The translations under genes and the position numbers were made by a program. A model generated the notes under the pieces. It was not told the DNA's origin. It did not search any database and saw only the letters and a program-made list of their open reading frames with translations. From contig NW_024087301.1 of NCBI RefSeq assembly GCF_009730915.1, positions 62,001-126,000 on the forward strand: a DNA stretch of 64,000 bases, read 5' to 3'. The number at the start of each line of letters is the position of its first letter. Within the stretch, counting starts at the first letter, position 1. This stretch comes from Dioscorea cayenensis subsp. rotundata. Lineage: Eukaryota; Streptophyta; Magnoliopsida; Dioscoreales; Dioscoreaceae. Positions 48,101-59,533 of this stretch are shown one piece after another.

Positions 48101-48190
48101 AGGTGTAACAGTAGAGACTTCCTTTAGTCTGTCGTTGAACTTTGTTAATTTGCTTTCATGGTCACCTCCTCTGCATATTGCTTCTCATAA
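45167..48190 (-). pseudogene. BSD-domain protein gene, copy B (partial, internally duplicated)
   Basis: Paralogue of 7446-8966. Exon 7 lies at about 45167-45191, exon 6 at about 45312-45339 and exon 5 at about 46288-46337 (DGGDDGFDDDLDKNGKM). Exon 4 is at about 46500-46709 (YEKQYAEEVTMKANEQ ... KIEQDMDV) with a 4-bp insertion near 46540 that shifts the frame. A second partial set follows: exon 5 at about 47773-47822 and exon 4 at about 47980-48190, the latter eroded by indels. The BSD core exons (9780-10698 in copy A) are not present before the copia insertions. Paralogy resumes at 54124-54354 and stops just short of the exon-3 equivalent, so the rest may lie beyond the window. Confidence 0.8.
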
Positions 48191-48814
48191 CTGATTGGCA
48201 GAACAACAGGAAGGACTGAGGGCAAAACAATGTGCATTATAAAAATCTTACATCTTCAGAAATATGTTAATAAAATCATCCATTCACACATTGGAAAATG
48301 TCAAAATAAGAAATCAACATAGCAAAAGAAATGGTCTAGATTCATTTTTAAGGGAAATAAAATATGAAGATAGGAGTTCCAATCAAATTCCCTTATTCCT
48401 TGCAGAAAAATGCACAGAGGTGACATGGAATAAAGGAGAAATAAAACACAAGAACCAAGTTCAGGCACCAAATACACATGCATGCATGGGTATTCAATTG
48501 ACAACACATCAAGGTATTTTAGTTTGGTTACTTAGTAAATCTATAATGATATTATAAAGCAAAGTTGCAATTACAAAGAACCCTTCATTTTTATCCAGCT
48601 AGGTCGGTCTAGTTTGCAAGAATTCACAATCAATTGGCAATTGCCTCACAAAGCATCTTTTTTTCATTTGACACCCTCGACAAGTTTCTTATACGCCCTC
48701 TACAAGACAAAAACTTGGGCATCACACATCGACACCATTACAATAGCTTAATATATTTCCCGGGAAGAAACAAGGAGCTACATCATCAGTTAGTTGTGCA
48801 TCTCCCATATATAG
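45868..48814. repeat. Direct tandem duplication inside BSD copy B (about 1.45-1.5 kb units)
   Basis: Unit 1 runs from about 45868 to 47357 and unit 2 from 47358 to the copia insertion at 48815, continuing at 54124. Both start GAC(A/T)A(A/G)TTTGTGATATTACATTG and pass through the exon 5, exon 4 and CAAGGTATT(G/T)TAGT landmarks. Copy A (8125-9600) has one such unit. Unit 2 is clearly more diverged, so the duplication is not very recent or unit 2 came from another copy. Confidence 0.8.
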
Positions 48815-48981
48815 TGTTAGAAGAGGGAAGAAGGATAGAGGAGAGAAGAATGGATCAATACTCATCAATTGATGTTAGAAACAAGTAATCAAGGGGCTAC
48901 ATATAGAAGAAACACATACAAGTATACTCCACTACTCATGTATATATATACATACATACATCTAACACCCCCCCTTCAAAC

Positions 48982-51900
48982 TCAAGGTGGATCATGTGTC
49001 TTGAGTTTTGATAACATAAACAGATGCTGATCACGTGTCTGAGCCTTAGTGAAAAAGTCAGCCACCTGGACCTCTGTAGGAAGATAATGAAGAAGACAGT
49101 ATGAGCACAGATATGACAGCGGGTGAAGTGGGCATCGACACCAATGTGTTTGGTCAGCTCATGCTTGACTGGATCTGCTGCAATCTGAAGAGCTCCCGTA
49201 TTGTCACAGTGAATAGGAATAGGAGAATGAATCGGGACACCAAAATCCTGCAAAATCGAGCGAAGCCAAAGCACCTCCTGTACAGTAGAAGCTATAGCAC
49301 GAACCTCAGCCTCAGCACTGGACTTGGCAATAGTTTGTTGTTTCTTGGTCTTCCACACAACAAGTGAAGACCCAAGAAAGATACAATAGCCAGTGACAGA
49401 GGCTCGATCATCGGGAGAACTAGCCCAAGTAGCATCCGAATAGGCCTGTAGCTGAAGAGTGGACCGATGAGAGTAGAACAGACCACACGAGGCAGTGCCT
49501 CGAAGATATCGTAACACCCGGAGAAGATGTCCATAATGAACAGAAGTAGGGGCCGCAACAAACTGACTGAGAATGTGCACGGCATGAGAGATGTCAGGAC
49601 GTGTGACAGTAAGATAGACCAAGCTACCAACAAGATGCCGATAGCAAGAAGGATCCGGTATGGGAATCTCATCAGAAGCACGAAGTTGCAAATACAACTC
49701 CATCGGTGTAGCGGCGGTACGAGTATCTGTCAAGCCAGAGCGAGCAAGGAGGTCAAGAGTGTAACGCTGCTGGGATAGTCGATAGCCATCAAGATGAGAT
49801 GTGATCTCGATACCTAGAAAATAACGAAGCGGACCAAGATCAGTCATCAAAAAAGTCTCACATAGTTTCTGCTTCACAAAAGCAATGTGAGCAGAATCAT
49901 CACTAGTAAGAATCATATCATCCACATACAAAAGAAGAATGGTCCGGCCACGGGGTGAAGAATGAATGAAGACTGCCGGATCATGTATGCTCGGAGTAAA
50001 TCCAGCAGCCTCAACAACTCGTGCTGAACCGCTCAAATCAGGCACGAGGAGCCTGTTTGAGACCATAGAGAGCGCGGCGAAGGCGACAAACAGATCCAGG
50101 AGGTACCTGAAGGCCAGGAGGAGGAGTCATGTAGACCTCCTCCTTTAGGTCCCCATGAAGAAAGGCGTTCTTCACATCAAGCTGATGAAGAACCCACCTA
50201 CGAACAGCAACAACAGCAACTAAGGTACGGACAGTGTGCATGTGGGCCACGGGGGCAAAAGTCTCCTCATAGTCACGACCATACTCTTGCTGAGAACCAT
50301 GATCAACAAGACGCGCTTTATAACGCTCGAGAGACCCATCAGAACGGGTCTTCACCCGATAGATCCAACGACATGTAATGGGAATAACATGGGTAGGGAG
50401 AGGGACAATATCCCATGTGTGAGTCCGAGATAAGGCATCAAGTTCCTCAACCATGGCAGTCCGCCACTCAGGAGATTGAACCGCTTCCTTGTATGTACCT
50501 GGCTCAATGACATCTGAGATACTGGTGCTAGCAGAAGCATAACGAACAGAAGGATGTAAAGTGGAGCGATCTCGTAAAGAGTAAGGAGCAGAGGATACCT
50601 CAGGAGGCGGATCAGTAGTAGGAGAGACGTCAGAGTGGGCCTGCCCTGATGGAGTCACTACGGGATCCCGACGATGGTAGAATAAACGAATTGGCGGATG
50701 AGCAGGAGGAAGTGAAGAAGTAGGAGTAGACACAGTAGGAGACTCAACAGATAGAGGAGAAGGGGGGTCAAGAAAGGAGTGACTAAGAAGCTCGGGAAGA
50801 GTAATGATCGACGGAGAAGAAGGCATAGGAGAGGTACCCACAGGAGAAATGAGAGGGAAAAGGAAAGATAGAGGAACCGAAGGAGAGAGGGACTCAGTAG
50901 AAGAGGGAGAAGCGTAAAATGGGGTGGTCTCATCAAATGTAACATTATGAGAAATACGAATACGACGAGCAACGGGGTCATAACAACGATAACCTTTATG
51001 CTCAAGGCTATATCTCAGAAAAACACAGGAGACAAACTGGGCGGTGAGCTTGGTTCGCTCCAGCGCTGAGAGCAAAACAAAACAACGACAACCAAAAACA
51101 CGAAGATGATCATAGCGAGGAGGTGTCCCATGAAGAGACTCCCCTGGGCTGCAATCATAAAGATGAGAGGAAGGTTGAAGGTTAATCAGATAAACAGCTG
51201 TAATAACAACATCATCCCAAAAGTGAGGAGGGAAAAAAGTACCAAGAAGAAAAGCACGAGCCGTTTCTAAGATATGACGATGTTTGCGTTCAGAACCCCA
51301 TTCTGAGCATGAGCACCGAACAGGATAACTGAGGCAATATGCCCTCAGAAGATAAAAAGTTTTGAAAAGCCTGAGAAATGTATTCACCACCAGAGTCAGA
51401 TCGAAAAGTATTGACTGAGGCAGCAAAATGGGTATGAACCATGGCTACGAAAGATCGATAGATAGATAATAACTGACTACGAGTATGCATAAAATAGATC
51501 CAAGTAAAGCAGGTGTAGTCATCAATGAAAATAACATAATAACGGTTACCACCTTTAGAAACAAAAGGAGCAGGACCCCAAACATCAGAATGAATAAGCT
51601 CAAAAGGAGCAGTAGTCTGAGATACACTCGTGGGATAAGGGCGTTGTAGCTGTTTACCAAGCTTACAGCCAACACAGATAATGTCGGAGGAAGGAGAGAT
51701 AGCTCCTAAGACTCCAAGACGAACTAGAGAGGACATACGAGATTGACACAAATGACCAAGACGATGATGCCACATATTATGAGATAGAACTGTAGCATGA
51801 CAGTGGTGAGTGGGCCTAGATGAAGATGACAGGTGAAGGGTATCCAACACATAGACTCCATTATGGTGGCGGCCGCCCAATCACCGCCCCACTCGATCCC

Positions 51901-53390
51901 TCGAGACATGACATGAGGTACGGTAAAAAAATAACCCGATACTATAATCGCTGAGTCGACTAATGCATATAAGGTTCATTGATAACCGAGGGACATGAGA
52001 GAGGTAAGGGAACAGAGAAGGCATCAGAAGAAAAATGACAAGTAGATGAAATAGGAAGGAGAGTGCCATCAAAAGTATGAACACCTGTGATGTGTAAGGG
52101 GTGGACGTGAATGATGAAGATGAGTGGCATCATGAGTCATGTGAGTAGAAGCACCAGAATCAAGAAGCCAGAGAGGACAGGAACTACCTAGAGCGGAAGG
52201 AGGAACCTAAGCCGACCGCGCATGGGTAGTGGAATCTGCTAGATAGGACTGCTGAAATTGGCGGAACATCACCAATAGTTGCTGATCAGCTGGAGACAGC
52301 GGAGTAGAAGATGGTGGAGTAGGGGCGGTGGAGGGGGAGAGACCTAGACGAAAGACGTACTGCCGGTGAGGCAAAGGGGAGAAGAGGTGGTGAAGGAGCA
52401 GTACGCGGAAGTCCACACTGCTTCTTCCGACAATCACGCTGAAGATGACCAAAAATACCACAGTAGTGACAAGTCATAAAGCGTTTCGACCATGTAGAAA
52501 AAGGCCGAGATGAGACAGGAGAAGCCGGGGGGTCTAGTAGATAAAGAGGGCGATAACACAACAGGGAAGTGAGAGACAGCAAGAGCCCTACCCCCCTGTG
52601 AAAGAAGCCCGGAAACGGGTCTCCTCAAAGACGAACAAAAAGTGAAGGCCCTCATCCAAAGAGTAGACCGAGGGGGCATGAAGTAATCGAGCCCGAGTTT
52701 GCTCAAACTCGTAGGCAAGACGATAATGAACTCATACATACATTATGTCTCATCATGGCTACGACGACGAGAGCAAGAGTCGAATAGTAAGGATCCGGGC
52801 AAAGATGAACAAAGACAAGAAGGAGGAGTCAAAGCATCAACTGATGCCATAAGGTGCACACCGACTATAGAACTGGGTCGACAGTCCTCACCCTCGCTGA
52901 GACTAGAGAGAGCCTCGATATAAGGTGTAAAGTTGTGCCCGGCCGGAACCACAAAGAATGACGCTCAAGATAGTCCCACATGTCCCGAAGCGATGGAAAG
53001 ATCAACAATCTAAGTACGAATGTCAAGAGCGACCGCTCGAGAGATCATCATCTTGGTTGTAGAATCATCGCTGACCCCATTTCTCAAACTGCCGCTCAAA
53101 GGTCGTGGAGAAGAGCCGAGGCCCTCGTGGAGGCAGCAGTGTCAGAGAGAGAGGGGGCAGTGAGAGCAAGACATGTACCGTCAACGTGGACGTAAGAACG
53201 CCGGACACCATCGAGAATCCGCTTGATAGTGAGTCGCCAAGGAATATAGTTGGTGCCATCAAGCACCACATCGGAATGGTGGAGATTACGGTGACGTATC
53301 TCATGTAACATCCTACTGAATCCATAAGCGTCCCATCTCGGTACTAATATCCGCACTATCAAATGAATCACATGATGCACGCCCAATCAT
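48982..53390 (-). pseudogene. gag-pol of copia element X (several frameshifts)
   Basis: Gag: DGTNYIPWRLTIKRILDG near 53250, then zinc knuckle CHYCGIFGHLQRDC near 52450. Protease: WLLDSGASTHMTHD near 52140. GAG-pre-integrase and integrase: HHRLGHL, CVGCKLGK, then the D-D-E residues in HSDVWGP, IDDYT and SDSGGEY (51880-51350). [45 protein letters not shown] (about 50500-50040), then LLYVDDMILTS near 49940. RNase H: YSDATWASSPDDR, SSAEAEVRA, then VADFFTKAQTRDQH before a stop at 48982. Frames change near 53300, 52200, 51300, 50050 and 49090, so it is not translatable as read. Confidence 0.88.
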
Positions 53391-53499
53391 ATCAATGTCT
53401 TTACTTTTGAAGGCAAAGGCCCAACACTTGTTGTCTTCATGTAATTGGAAAATGTAGGAAGCCTTGATTCCAGGAGCTAGGTGATGAGAGCAAGGAGGC

Positions 53500-53960
53500 G
53501 GGCGGCAATGTCCGGGCGCGGCGCCGGCGTCCGGTGGCGTGGCGCAGTGCACTGGAGCTCGGCAGCACCGGAGCGCGGGCACGGGCCGGGCCGGGCTTGG
53601 TCACGCGACGGGACTCGGGGCGCAGGGCAAGCGCGGGCGCGGGTTGCTAGCGGGAGGGGAGCGGCACTGGCGCCGCGGTGAGCGCCGGCGCCGGTGGAGG
53701 GGCGCGACGCGCACGTGGACGCCGCCGGTTGCGTGGGCGGCGCTGCACAAAGGGTGGTGGAAGCGTAAGTTTGTTTGTTTGTGGATCAAGGAAAGAGTGG
53801 ATGAAGGAGAAAAGAATAAGAAAAGGATGTAGTGAGGTAGAAAATAAAGGAGAAAATGTCAGAGAGATGGCCGGAGAGATAACCGGAGAAGATGGCCGGA
53901 GAAGATGGTCGGCGAGATGACTGGAGAAGATGGCCGGAGAAGATGGCCGGAGGAAAGCAC
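53500..53960. repeat. GC-rich leader and short minisatellite of copia element X
   Basis: 53500-53735 is strikingly GC-rich (GGCGCGGCGCCGGCG-type) against an AT-rich window. 53865-53955 is an imperfect array of a GGCCGGAGAAGAT(G) unit close to the PBS. Both lie in the leader between the 5' LTR and gag. Open frames across the GC-rich part exist in several frames at once and are not taken as genes. Confidence 0.7.
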
Positions 53961-54123
53961 CTAGTCTGATACCATGTTAGAAGAGGGAAGAAGGATATAG
54001 GAGAAAAGAATGGATTAATACTCATCAATTGATGTTAGAAACAAGTGATTAAGGGGTTACATATAGAAGCAACACATACAAGTATACTCCACTACTCATG
54101 TATATATATACATACATCTAACA

Positions 54124-54354
54124 TATAGAACTATCCATATAGTGTACGTGCACTTGAATTTATGAAGCTAATTGTAGAATTACTGCTACCCACTCTCCAT
54201 ACTAAAACAAATTTCAAGATATAATCCAATCCCTTTATAAAATGTTCCTAGCATGCAAGCTATGCATATAATTAATTTAGCATTTAACAACAATTTTTTA
54301 AAAAAAATACCAGCATAATCCAGCATCCACAAAGACAAATCAATAATTGTGGAG
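54124..54354. other. Continuation of the BSD copy B region between retrotransposons
   Basis: Paralogous to about 9565-9775 of copy A (GCACTTGAATTTATGAAGCT... to AAAGACAAATCAATA). It stops at the next LTR just before where BSD exon 3 would begin. Confidence 0.8.
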
Positions 54355-54748
54355 TGTTGATTGATTGAAGCTATGAAGTTCAACGATCTAAAGAGCAGTT
54401 ATATAACAAAGATGTTAGTGTATCATATGGGTTGCTGAAGTTTATGTGAAGAAGAGATAGTAAGAAGCAATGAATGGCTGAGATGAATGGATCATGAGAT
54501 GGAGTTTAAGTTCGAGGCATGCTGATGGTTGTCTGGGTTAAGTTAAGGGCATTATTGTATTTTCAGTATCTTTTCTTTTATTTATTCTCCTTTGTTTTGT
54601 AGTGTTTGACTGAAGAAAAAGGTGTGTGTGAATGAGTGTATGCTTTGTGTTTGTTACTGTTTGTGTTTCTTCTTCAGTTGTGCTTCCATGGTGTTCATTT
54701 CAAATTGATACCCGAACTTTATGATTCTTCATCTGCAAACTGTCAACA
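54355..54748 (+). repeat. Copia array LTR 1
   Basis: 394 bp, TGTTGATTGATTG...CTGTCAACA. It differs from LTR 2 at about four positions, all in the first 100 or so bases. Confidence 0.92.
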
Positions 54749-54850
54749 GTGGTATCAGAGCTTAGGAGTAAAGAGTTTTGCAGTGTTGGAGTGAGTTGCA
54801 TCAAGAAGCTTGATATTTTCCCTTGAATTTAGTGTTAACTTAAAGAGGGT

Positions 54851-57800
54851 ATGACTTCTAGTTCATCCTCTAACCCTGATATTGTTCAATCAGCTTTGCC
54901 TTTCTTTAGAGGAGAAAATTATGATAGATGGAGTGCAAAAATGAAGACCTTGTTTATATCTCAAAATATATGGGAAGTGGTAGAGAAAGGGGTGCTCTAA
55001 GAGGGAACATATGCTGAAAAATTGAAGAGTAGCAATGATGATGCTAAAGCTTTATATCTTCTTCAACAATCTATGGATGATAATCACTTTGATCGTATTG
55101 TGAGATTCACAAGTACAAAAGAAGCATGGGAGCATATTCAATCTGAGTATTATGGATCTTCTCGAATTGTTTCTGTGAGAAGACAAACTCTCAGACAGAA
55201 ATTTGAAGTTTTGCAAATGAGAGAAGATGAAGGAGTTCAATAATATGTTTCAAGGGTTATTACTCTTGTGAATCAGATTAAAGGGCTTGGCTATGAGTTG
55301 GAAGAGAAGGAAGTTGTCTCCAAGGTGATGAGAAGCTTAACCATCAAGTATGATAATGTGGTTACTTCTATAGAAGAAGCTAGAGATGTTGATAAATTGT
55401 CCTTAAATGAGCTGAGTGGCAGTCTGCAAGCATATGAAGCAAGGCTTAACAGATTTGTAGATCAACCAACAAACAAAGTTCTTTATGTGAAGGGAGAGGC
55501 ATCTACAAGCAGTGGGAGTCCTCTAGAGAGTGAAGATTGGTCATCTGACTTTTATAGAGGAAGAGGGTATGCAAGAGGCAGAGGTAGAGGTTTCAGAGGT
55601 AGAGGAAGAGGATATGATGCTGGTGGAAGAGGAGGTATGAATAATACAAAAGGTACTTTTGATGTTCCAAGAGGATATAGTTGTGATTCCCAGAGTTATG
55701 CTCAACTAGAACAACAGTATGGAAGAGGTGGTCAAAGGCAATCTCATAGAACAACAACTAATCAAAGAGGTGGAAGAGGTTCTTATCAAGGTGTTCAGTG
55801 CTTCCATTGTGGGAAATATGGTCATATCAAAGCTTATTGTTGGTCACTAAACAGAGTTCAAGAGCAAAATATTAATACTGAAGAGAGTCAACAATCAAGT
55901 GATACTGGTAGCTTGTTTATGGTTCATGATGCTACTATGAAAACTGATCAAGAAAATTCAGCTATTTGGCTTCTAGATAGTGGATGCTCTCATCATATGA
56001 CAGGCAAGAAAGCTCTCGTTACTAAGTTGGATGAATCCTTGTGCCATATAGTGAAATTGGTTGATGATCAGGAGGTGAAAGTTAATGGGGAAAGGATCTG
56101 TTGCTATTACTCTTCAAAATGGAGAAAAGAAATTCATTCATGATGTATACTATGTGCCAAGATTAGAAGATAACTTACTAAGTGTAGGTCAGCTGGCTGA
56201 CATGGGTTATATTATCAACTTCAAGAATAAGGAATGTCATGTTGTACATCCACAAACTGGTGAGAAATTATTGAATGTAAAGAAAAATAATAACAATCTC
56301 TATCCTGTGGAATTTGCTAAAATTGATACTGCAAATGATGAATGAAGATGATATTTCATTGCTTTGGCATCAGAGATTTGGTCATCTTCACATGCAGAGT
56401 CTGCAAACTCTTAAACAACAAGAAATGGTGGTTGGATTGCCAAGCTTACAAAAATTCAAATATTGTGAAGCTTGTATCTATGGAAAATTGGCAAGAAATT
56501 CATTTACTGAAGGCAGATCATGGAGAGCTAAACAGAGACTACATTTAGTTCATGCTGATGTCTGTTGGCCAATGCAAACTGAGTCATTAGGAGGGAACAG
56601 GTATTTTCTTTTATTTATTGATGACTATACGAGGATGTGTTGGGTTTATATGTTAAAGTTCAAGCATGAAGTTTTTTCTTGTTTTCAAGAATTTGTTGCA
56701 CTTGTTGAGAGACAAACAAATCAGAAATTGAGAATATTAAGAACAGATAGAGGTGGAGAATTTGTATCAAGAGAATTTAATTTGTTTTGCAGCAGGTTGG
56801 GCATAAAGCATGAACTCTCAGCACCTTATTCACCTTAGCAAAACGGGGTAGCAGAGAGAAAGAATAGAACATTGGTAGAGAGAGCTAGAAGCATGATGAA
56901 AGCTAAAAATCTTCCTGTAAAATTTTGGGCAGAAGCAGTGTTAACAGCAGCATACTTGTCCAATATATCTCCTACTCAGGCTGTGAAAGGAATGACTCCT
57001 CATGAGGTATGGTTTGGTGTGAAGCCTAAAGTATCTCATTTGAAGATTTTTGGGTCTCTTGCTTTTCCTAAAACAATTGCTCAGAAGTCACAGAAATTAG
57101 ATGAAAGGGCTCAAAAGGGTATTTTCATTGGATACAGTCAAAACACCAAAGCTTACAGAATCTATATTCCTGATTCTGGAAAATTAATTCTCAGTAGAGA
57201 TGTCTATTTTATGGAAGATAGGAATTGGGTATGGAATGAGGAAGAAATTTCAGAAAATGTCTCTGCATCACAAGATAAGGCTGGAAGTAATTCAATCATT
57301 ATTGGTTTTCCTGCTAGTGGTGGATCTCATGTTTCTCAAGTTGATTCTTCAAGGGTTTCTGAATCAGAAAATAATGGCATACCAAGTAGGCAAACAAGGG
57401 AAGAAAGGGATATCAGTGTAGATGATTCTCCAATTCAAAAGGTGAGATCACTTAGAGAAGTGTATGAAAGTTGCAGCTTTGCTTTATGTGTTTCGGATCC
57501 TGAAAGGTTTGAAGAAGCTGAAAAGTTAGAAGTTTGGAGAAAAGCAATGTGTGAAGAAATTAATTCCATTGAAAAGAATGGAACATGGCAACTATGTGAA
57601 TTACCACCAGACAAGAGGATGATAGGTGTAAAGTGGCTCTATAAAACAAAATTCAAATCAAATGGAGAAGTAGACAAGTACAAAGCTCGGTTAGTAGCTA
57701 AAGGATACAATCAGGAGTATGGAGTAGATTATGAGGAAGTGTTTGCTCCAGTTGTGAGAATGGACACAGTGAGAATTTTCTTGGCTCTTGTAGCTTATAA

Positions 57801-59121
57801 AAAATGGACTGTTTTTCAATTGGATGTAAAATCAGCCTTTCTGAATGGAATTCTTGAAGAAGATGTTTATATAGCTCAGCCAAGGGGATTTGAAATTCCA
57901 GGCAAAGAGACCATGGTATATAAACTAATCAAGGCTTTATATGGTCTGAAGCAAGCTCCTAAAGCATGGTATGAAAGACTAGATACTTGGATGCAATCAC
58001 AGGGTTTTCAAAGAAGTCAGATGGAACATGCATTGTACAAAAAGATTGAAGAAAATGGAGATATACTGCTGGTATGTGTCTATGTTGATGATCTCATATA
58101 TATGAGTTCATCAGTATTAAAAGCAGAAAAATTCAGAGCTGAAATGAAAAGAGAATTTGAAATGAATGATTTGGGTGTGATGAAATATTTCTTGGGCTTT
58201 GAAATTCAGCAAGATCATGTTGGAATGCATATGTCTCAAAAGAAATACACAGAAGATTTGTTGAAATTATTTCATATGCAGAATTGCAAGCCTACAAATG
58301 TTCCAATGACCATTGAAACAAAGTAACAGATTTTTGGGAAATCAGAGGAAGTAAATGCAACTCTATATAGAAGATTAATTGGAAAGTTGCTCTATCTAAC
58401 ACATACAAGACCAGACATCTTGTTTGCAGTTAATTTATTATCCAGATTTATGGCAAAGCCCACTAGAGTTCAATTTGTTGCAGCTAAGTATATTCTCAGG
58501 TATCTTGCTGGATCAATTGAGTATGGCATTCAATACTATACTGGAGTTAAATGTATTTTAGAGGGATTTTCTGATAGTGATTGGAGTGGAGATTTAACTG
58601 ACAGAAAGAGCACTTCAGGGTATATTTTTAACTTGGGTACAGGAGCTGTCTGTTGGTCATCAAAAAAGCAAGAAATTGTTGCTCTATCAACTACAGAAGC
58701 TGAATACATCTCCCTTTGTTCAGCATGTTGTCATGGAATCTGGATGAAAAGGATGTCAATAGAATGTGGTATGACTTGCAATGATCCTATTACACTGTGG
58801 TGTGATAATAAATCCAGCATTAATGTTGCAAAAAATCCCATTATGCATGGCAGAACCAAGCATATTGACATTAAGTTTCATTTCATAAGAAACTTAGTGT
58901 CAAACAAAGAGGTACATCTGAAGTTTTGCAAATCAGATGAGCAAGTAGCTGATGGATTGACTAAATGCTTAAATTTTCAGAGTCACTGCCAATTTAGAGA
59001 GCAACTGGGAATGTGTACTCTTCAATCAAGGGGGGAATGTTTATTGATTGAAGCTATGAAGTTCAACGATCTGAAGAGCAGTTATATAACAAAGAAGTTA
59101 GTGTATCATATGGGTTGCTGA
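54851..59121 (+). pseudogene. gag-pol of copia copy Y
   Basis: Gag starts MTSSSSSNPD, with a UBN2-type capsid (FFRGENYDRWSAKMKTLF), an Arg/Gly-rich stretch (RGRGRGFRGRGRG) and a zinc knuckle CFHCGKYGHIKAYC. Protease DSGCSHHMTG. Integrase [87 protein letters not shown]. RNase H SDSDWSGD, STTEAEYIS, VADGLTK. Disruptions: TAA at 54998, TAA at 55241, an extra G near 56088, a 4-bp frameshifting duplication near 56340, TAG at 56836 (the Q of SPQQNG), and TAA at 58324. The pol frame runs through the polypurine tract and stops inside LTR 2. Confidence 0.9.
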
Positions 59122-59431
59122 AGTTTATGTGAAGAAGAGAGAGTAAGAAGCAATGAATGGCTGAGATGAATGGATCATGAGATGGAGTTTAAGTTCGAGG
59201 CATGCTGATGGTTGTCTGGGTTAAGTTAAGGGCATTATTGTATTTTCAGTATCTTTTCTTTTATTTATTCTCCTTTGTTTTGTAGTGTTTGACTGAAGAA
59301 AAAGGTGTGTGTGAATGAGTGTATGCTTTGTGTTTGTTACTGTTTGTGTTTCTTCTTCAGTTGTGCTTCCATGGTGTTCATTTCAAATTGATACCCGAAC
59401 TTTATGATTCTTCATCTGCAAACTGTCAACA
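59038..59431 (+). repeat. Copia array LTR 2 (shared)
   Basis: 394 bp. It acts as 3' LTR of Y and 5' LTR of Z. It begins TGTTTATTGATTG where LTR 1 has TGTTGATTG. Confidence 0.92.
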
Positions 59432-59533
59432 GTGGTATCAGAGCTTAGGAGTAAAGAGTTTTGCAGTGTTGGAGTGAGTTGCATCAAGAAGCTTGATATT
59501 TTCCCTTGAATTTAGTGTTAACTTAAAGAGGGT

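Larger units (their letters stand above)
48815..54123 (-). mobile_element. Complete Ty1/copia element X with short LTRs
   Basis: A 5309-bp element flanked by TATAG at 48810-48814 and 54124-54128 (5-bp TSD). LTRs: 48815-48967 (153 bp) and 53975-54123 (149 bp), both TGTTAGAAGAGG...CATCTAACA. They differ by about seven substitutions and a 4-bp indel. Minus orientation is shown by the primer-binding site TGGTATCAGA next to the 53975 LTR edge (initiator-Met-tRNA type) and a TTTGAAGGGGGGG polypurine tract before the other LTR. The order gag, protease, integrase, RT, RNase H defines copia. Confidence 0.93.

Noticed and set aside
53481..53832. Overlapping Ala/Gly/Arg-rich frames
   Set aside because: GC-rich DNA is open in several frames at once. 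It lies in the copia X leader and has no recognisable domain.
55052..55240. Minus-strand frames repeated in both copia copies (also 59735-59923, 57698-57883 and 62380-62565)
   Set aside because: Antisense shadows of the gag and RT frames; repetition only reflects copying of the element.
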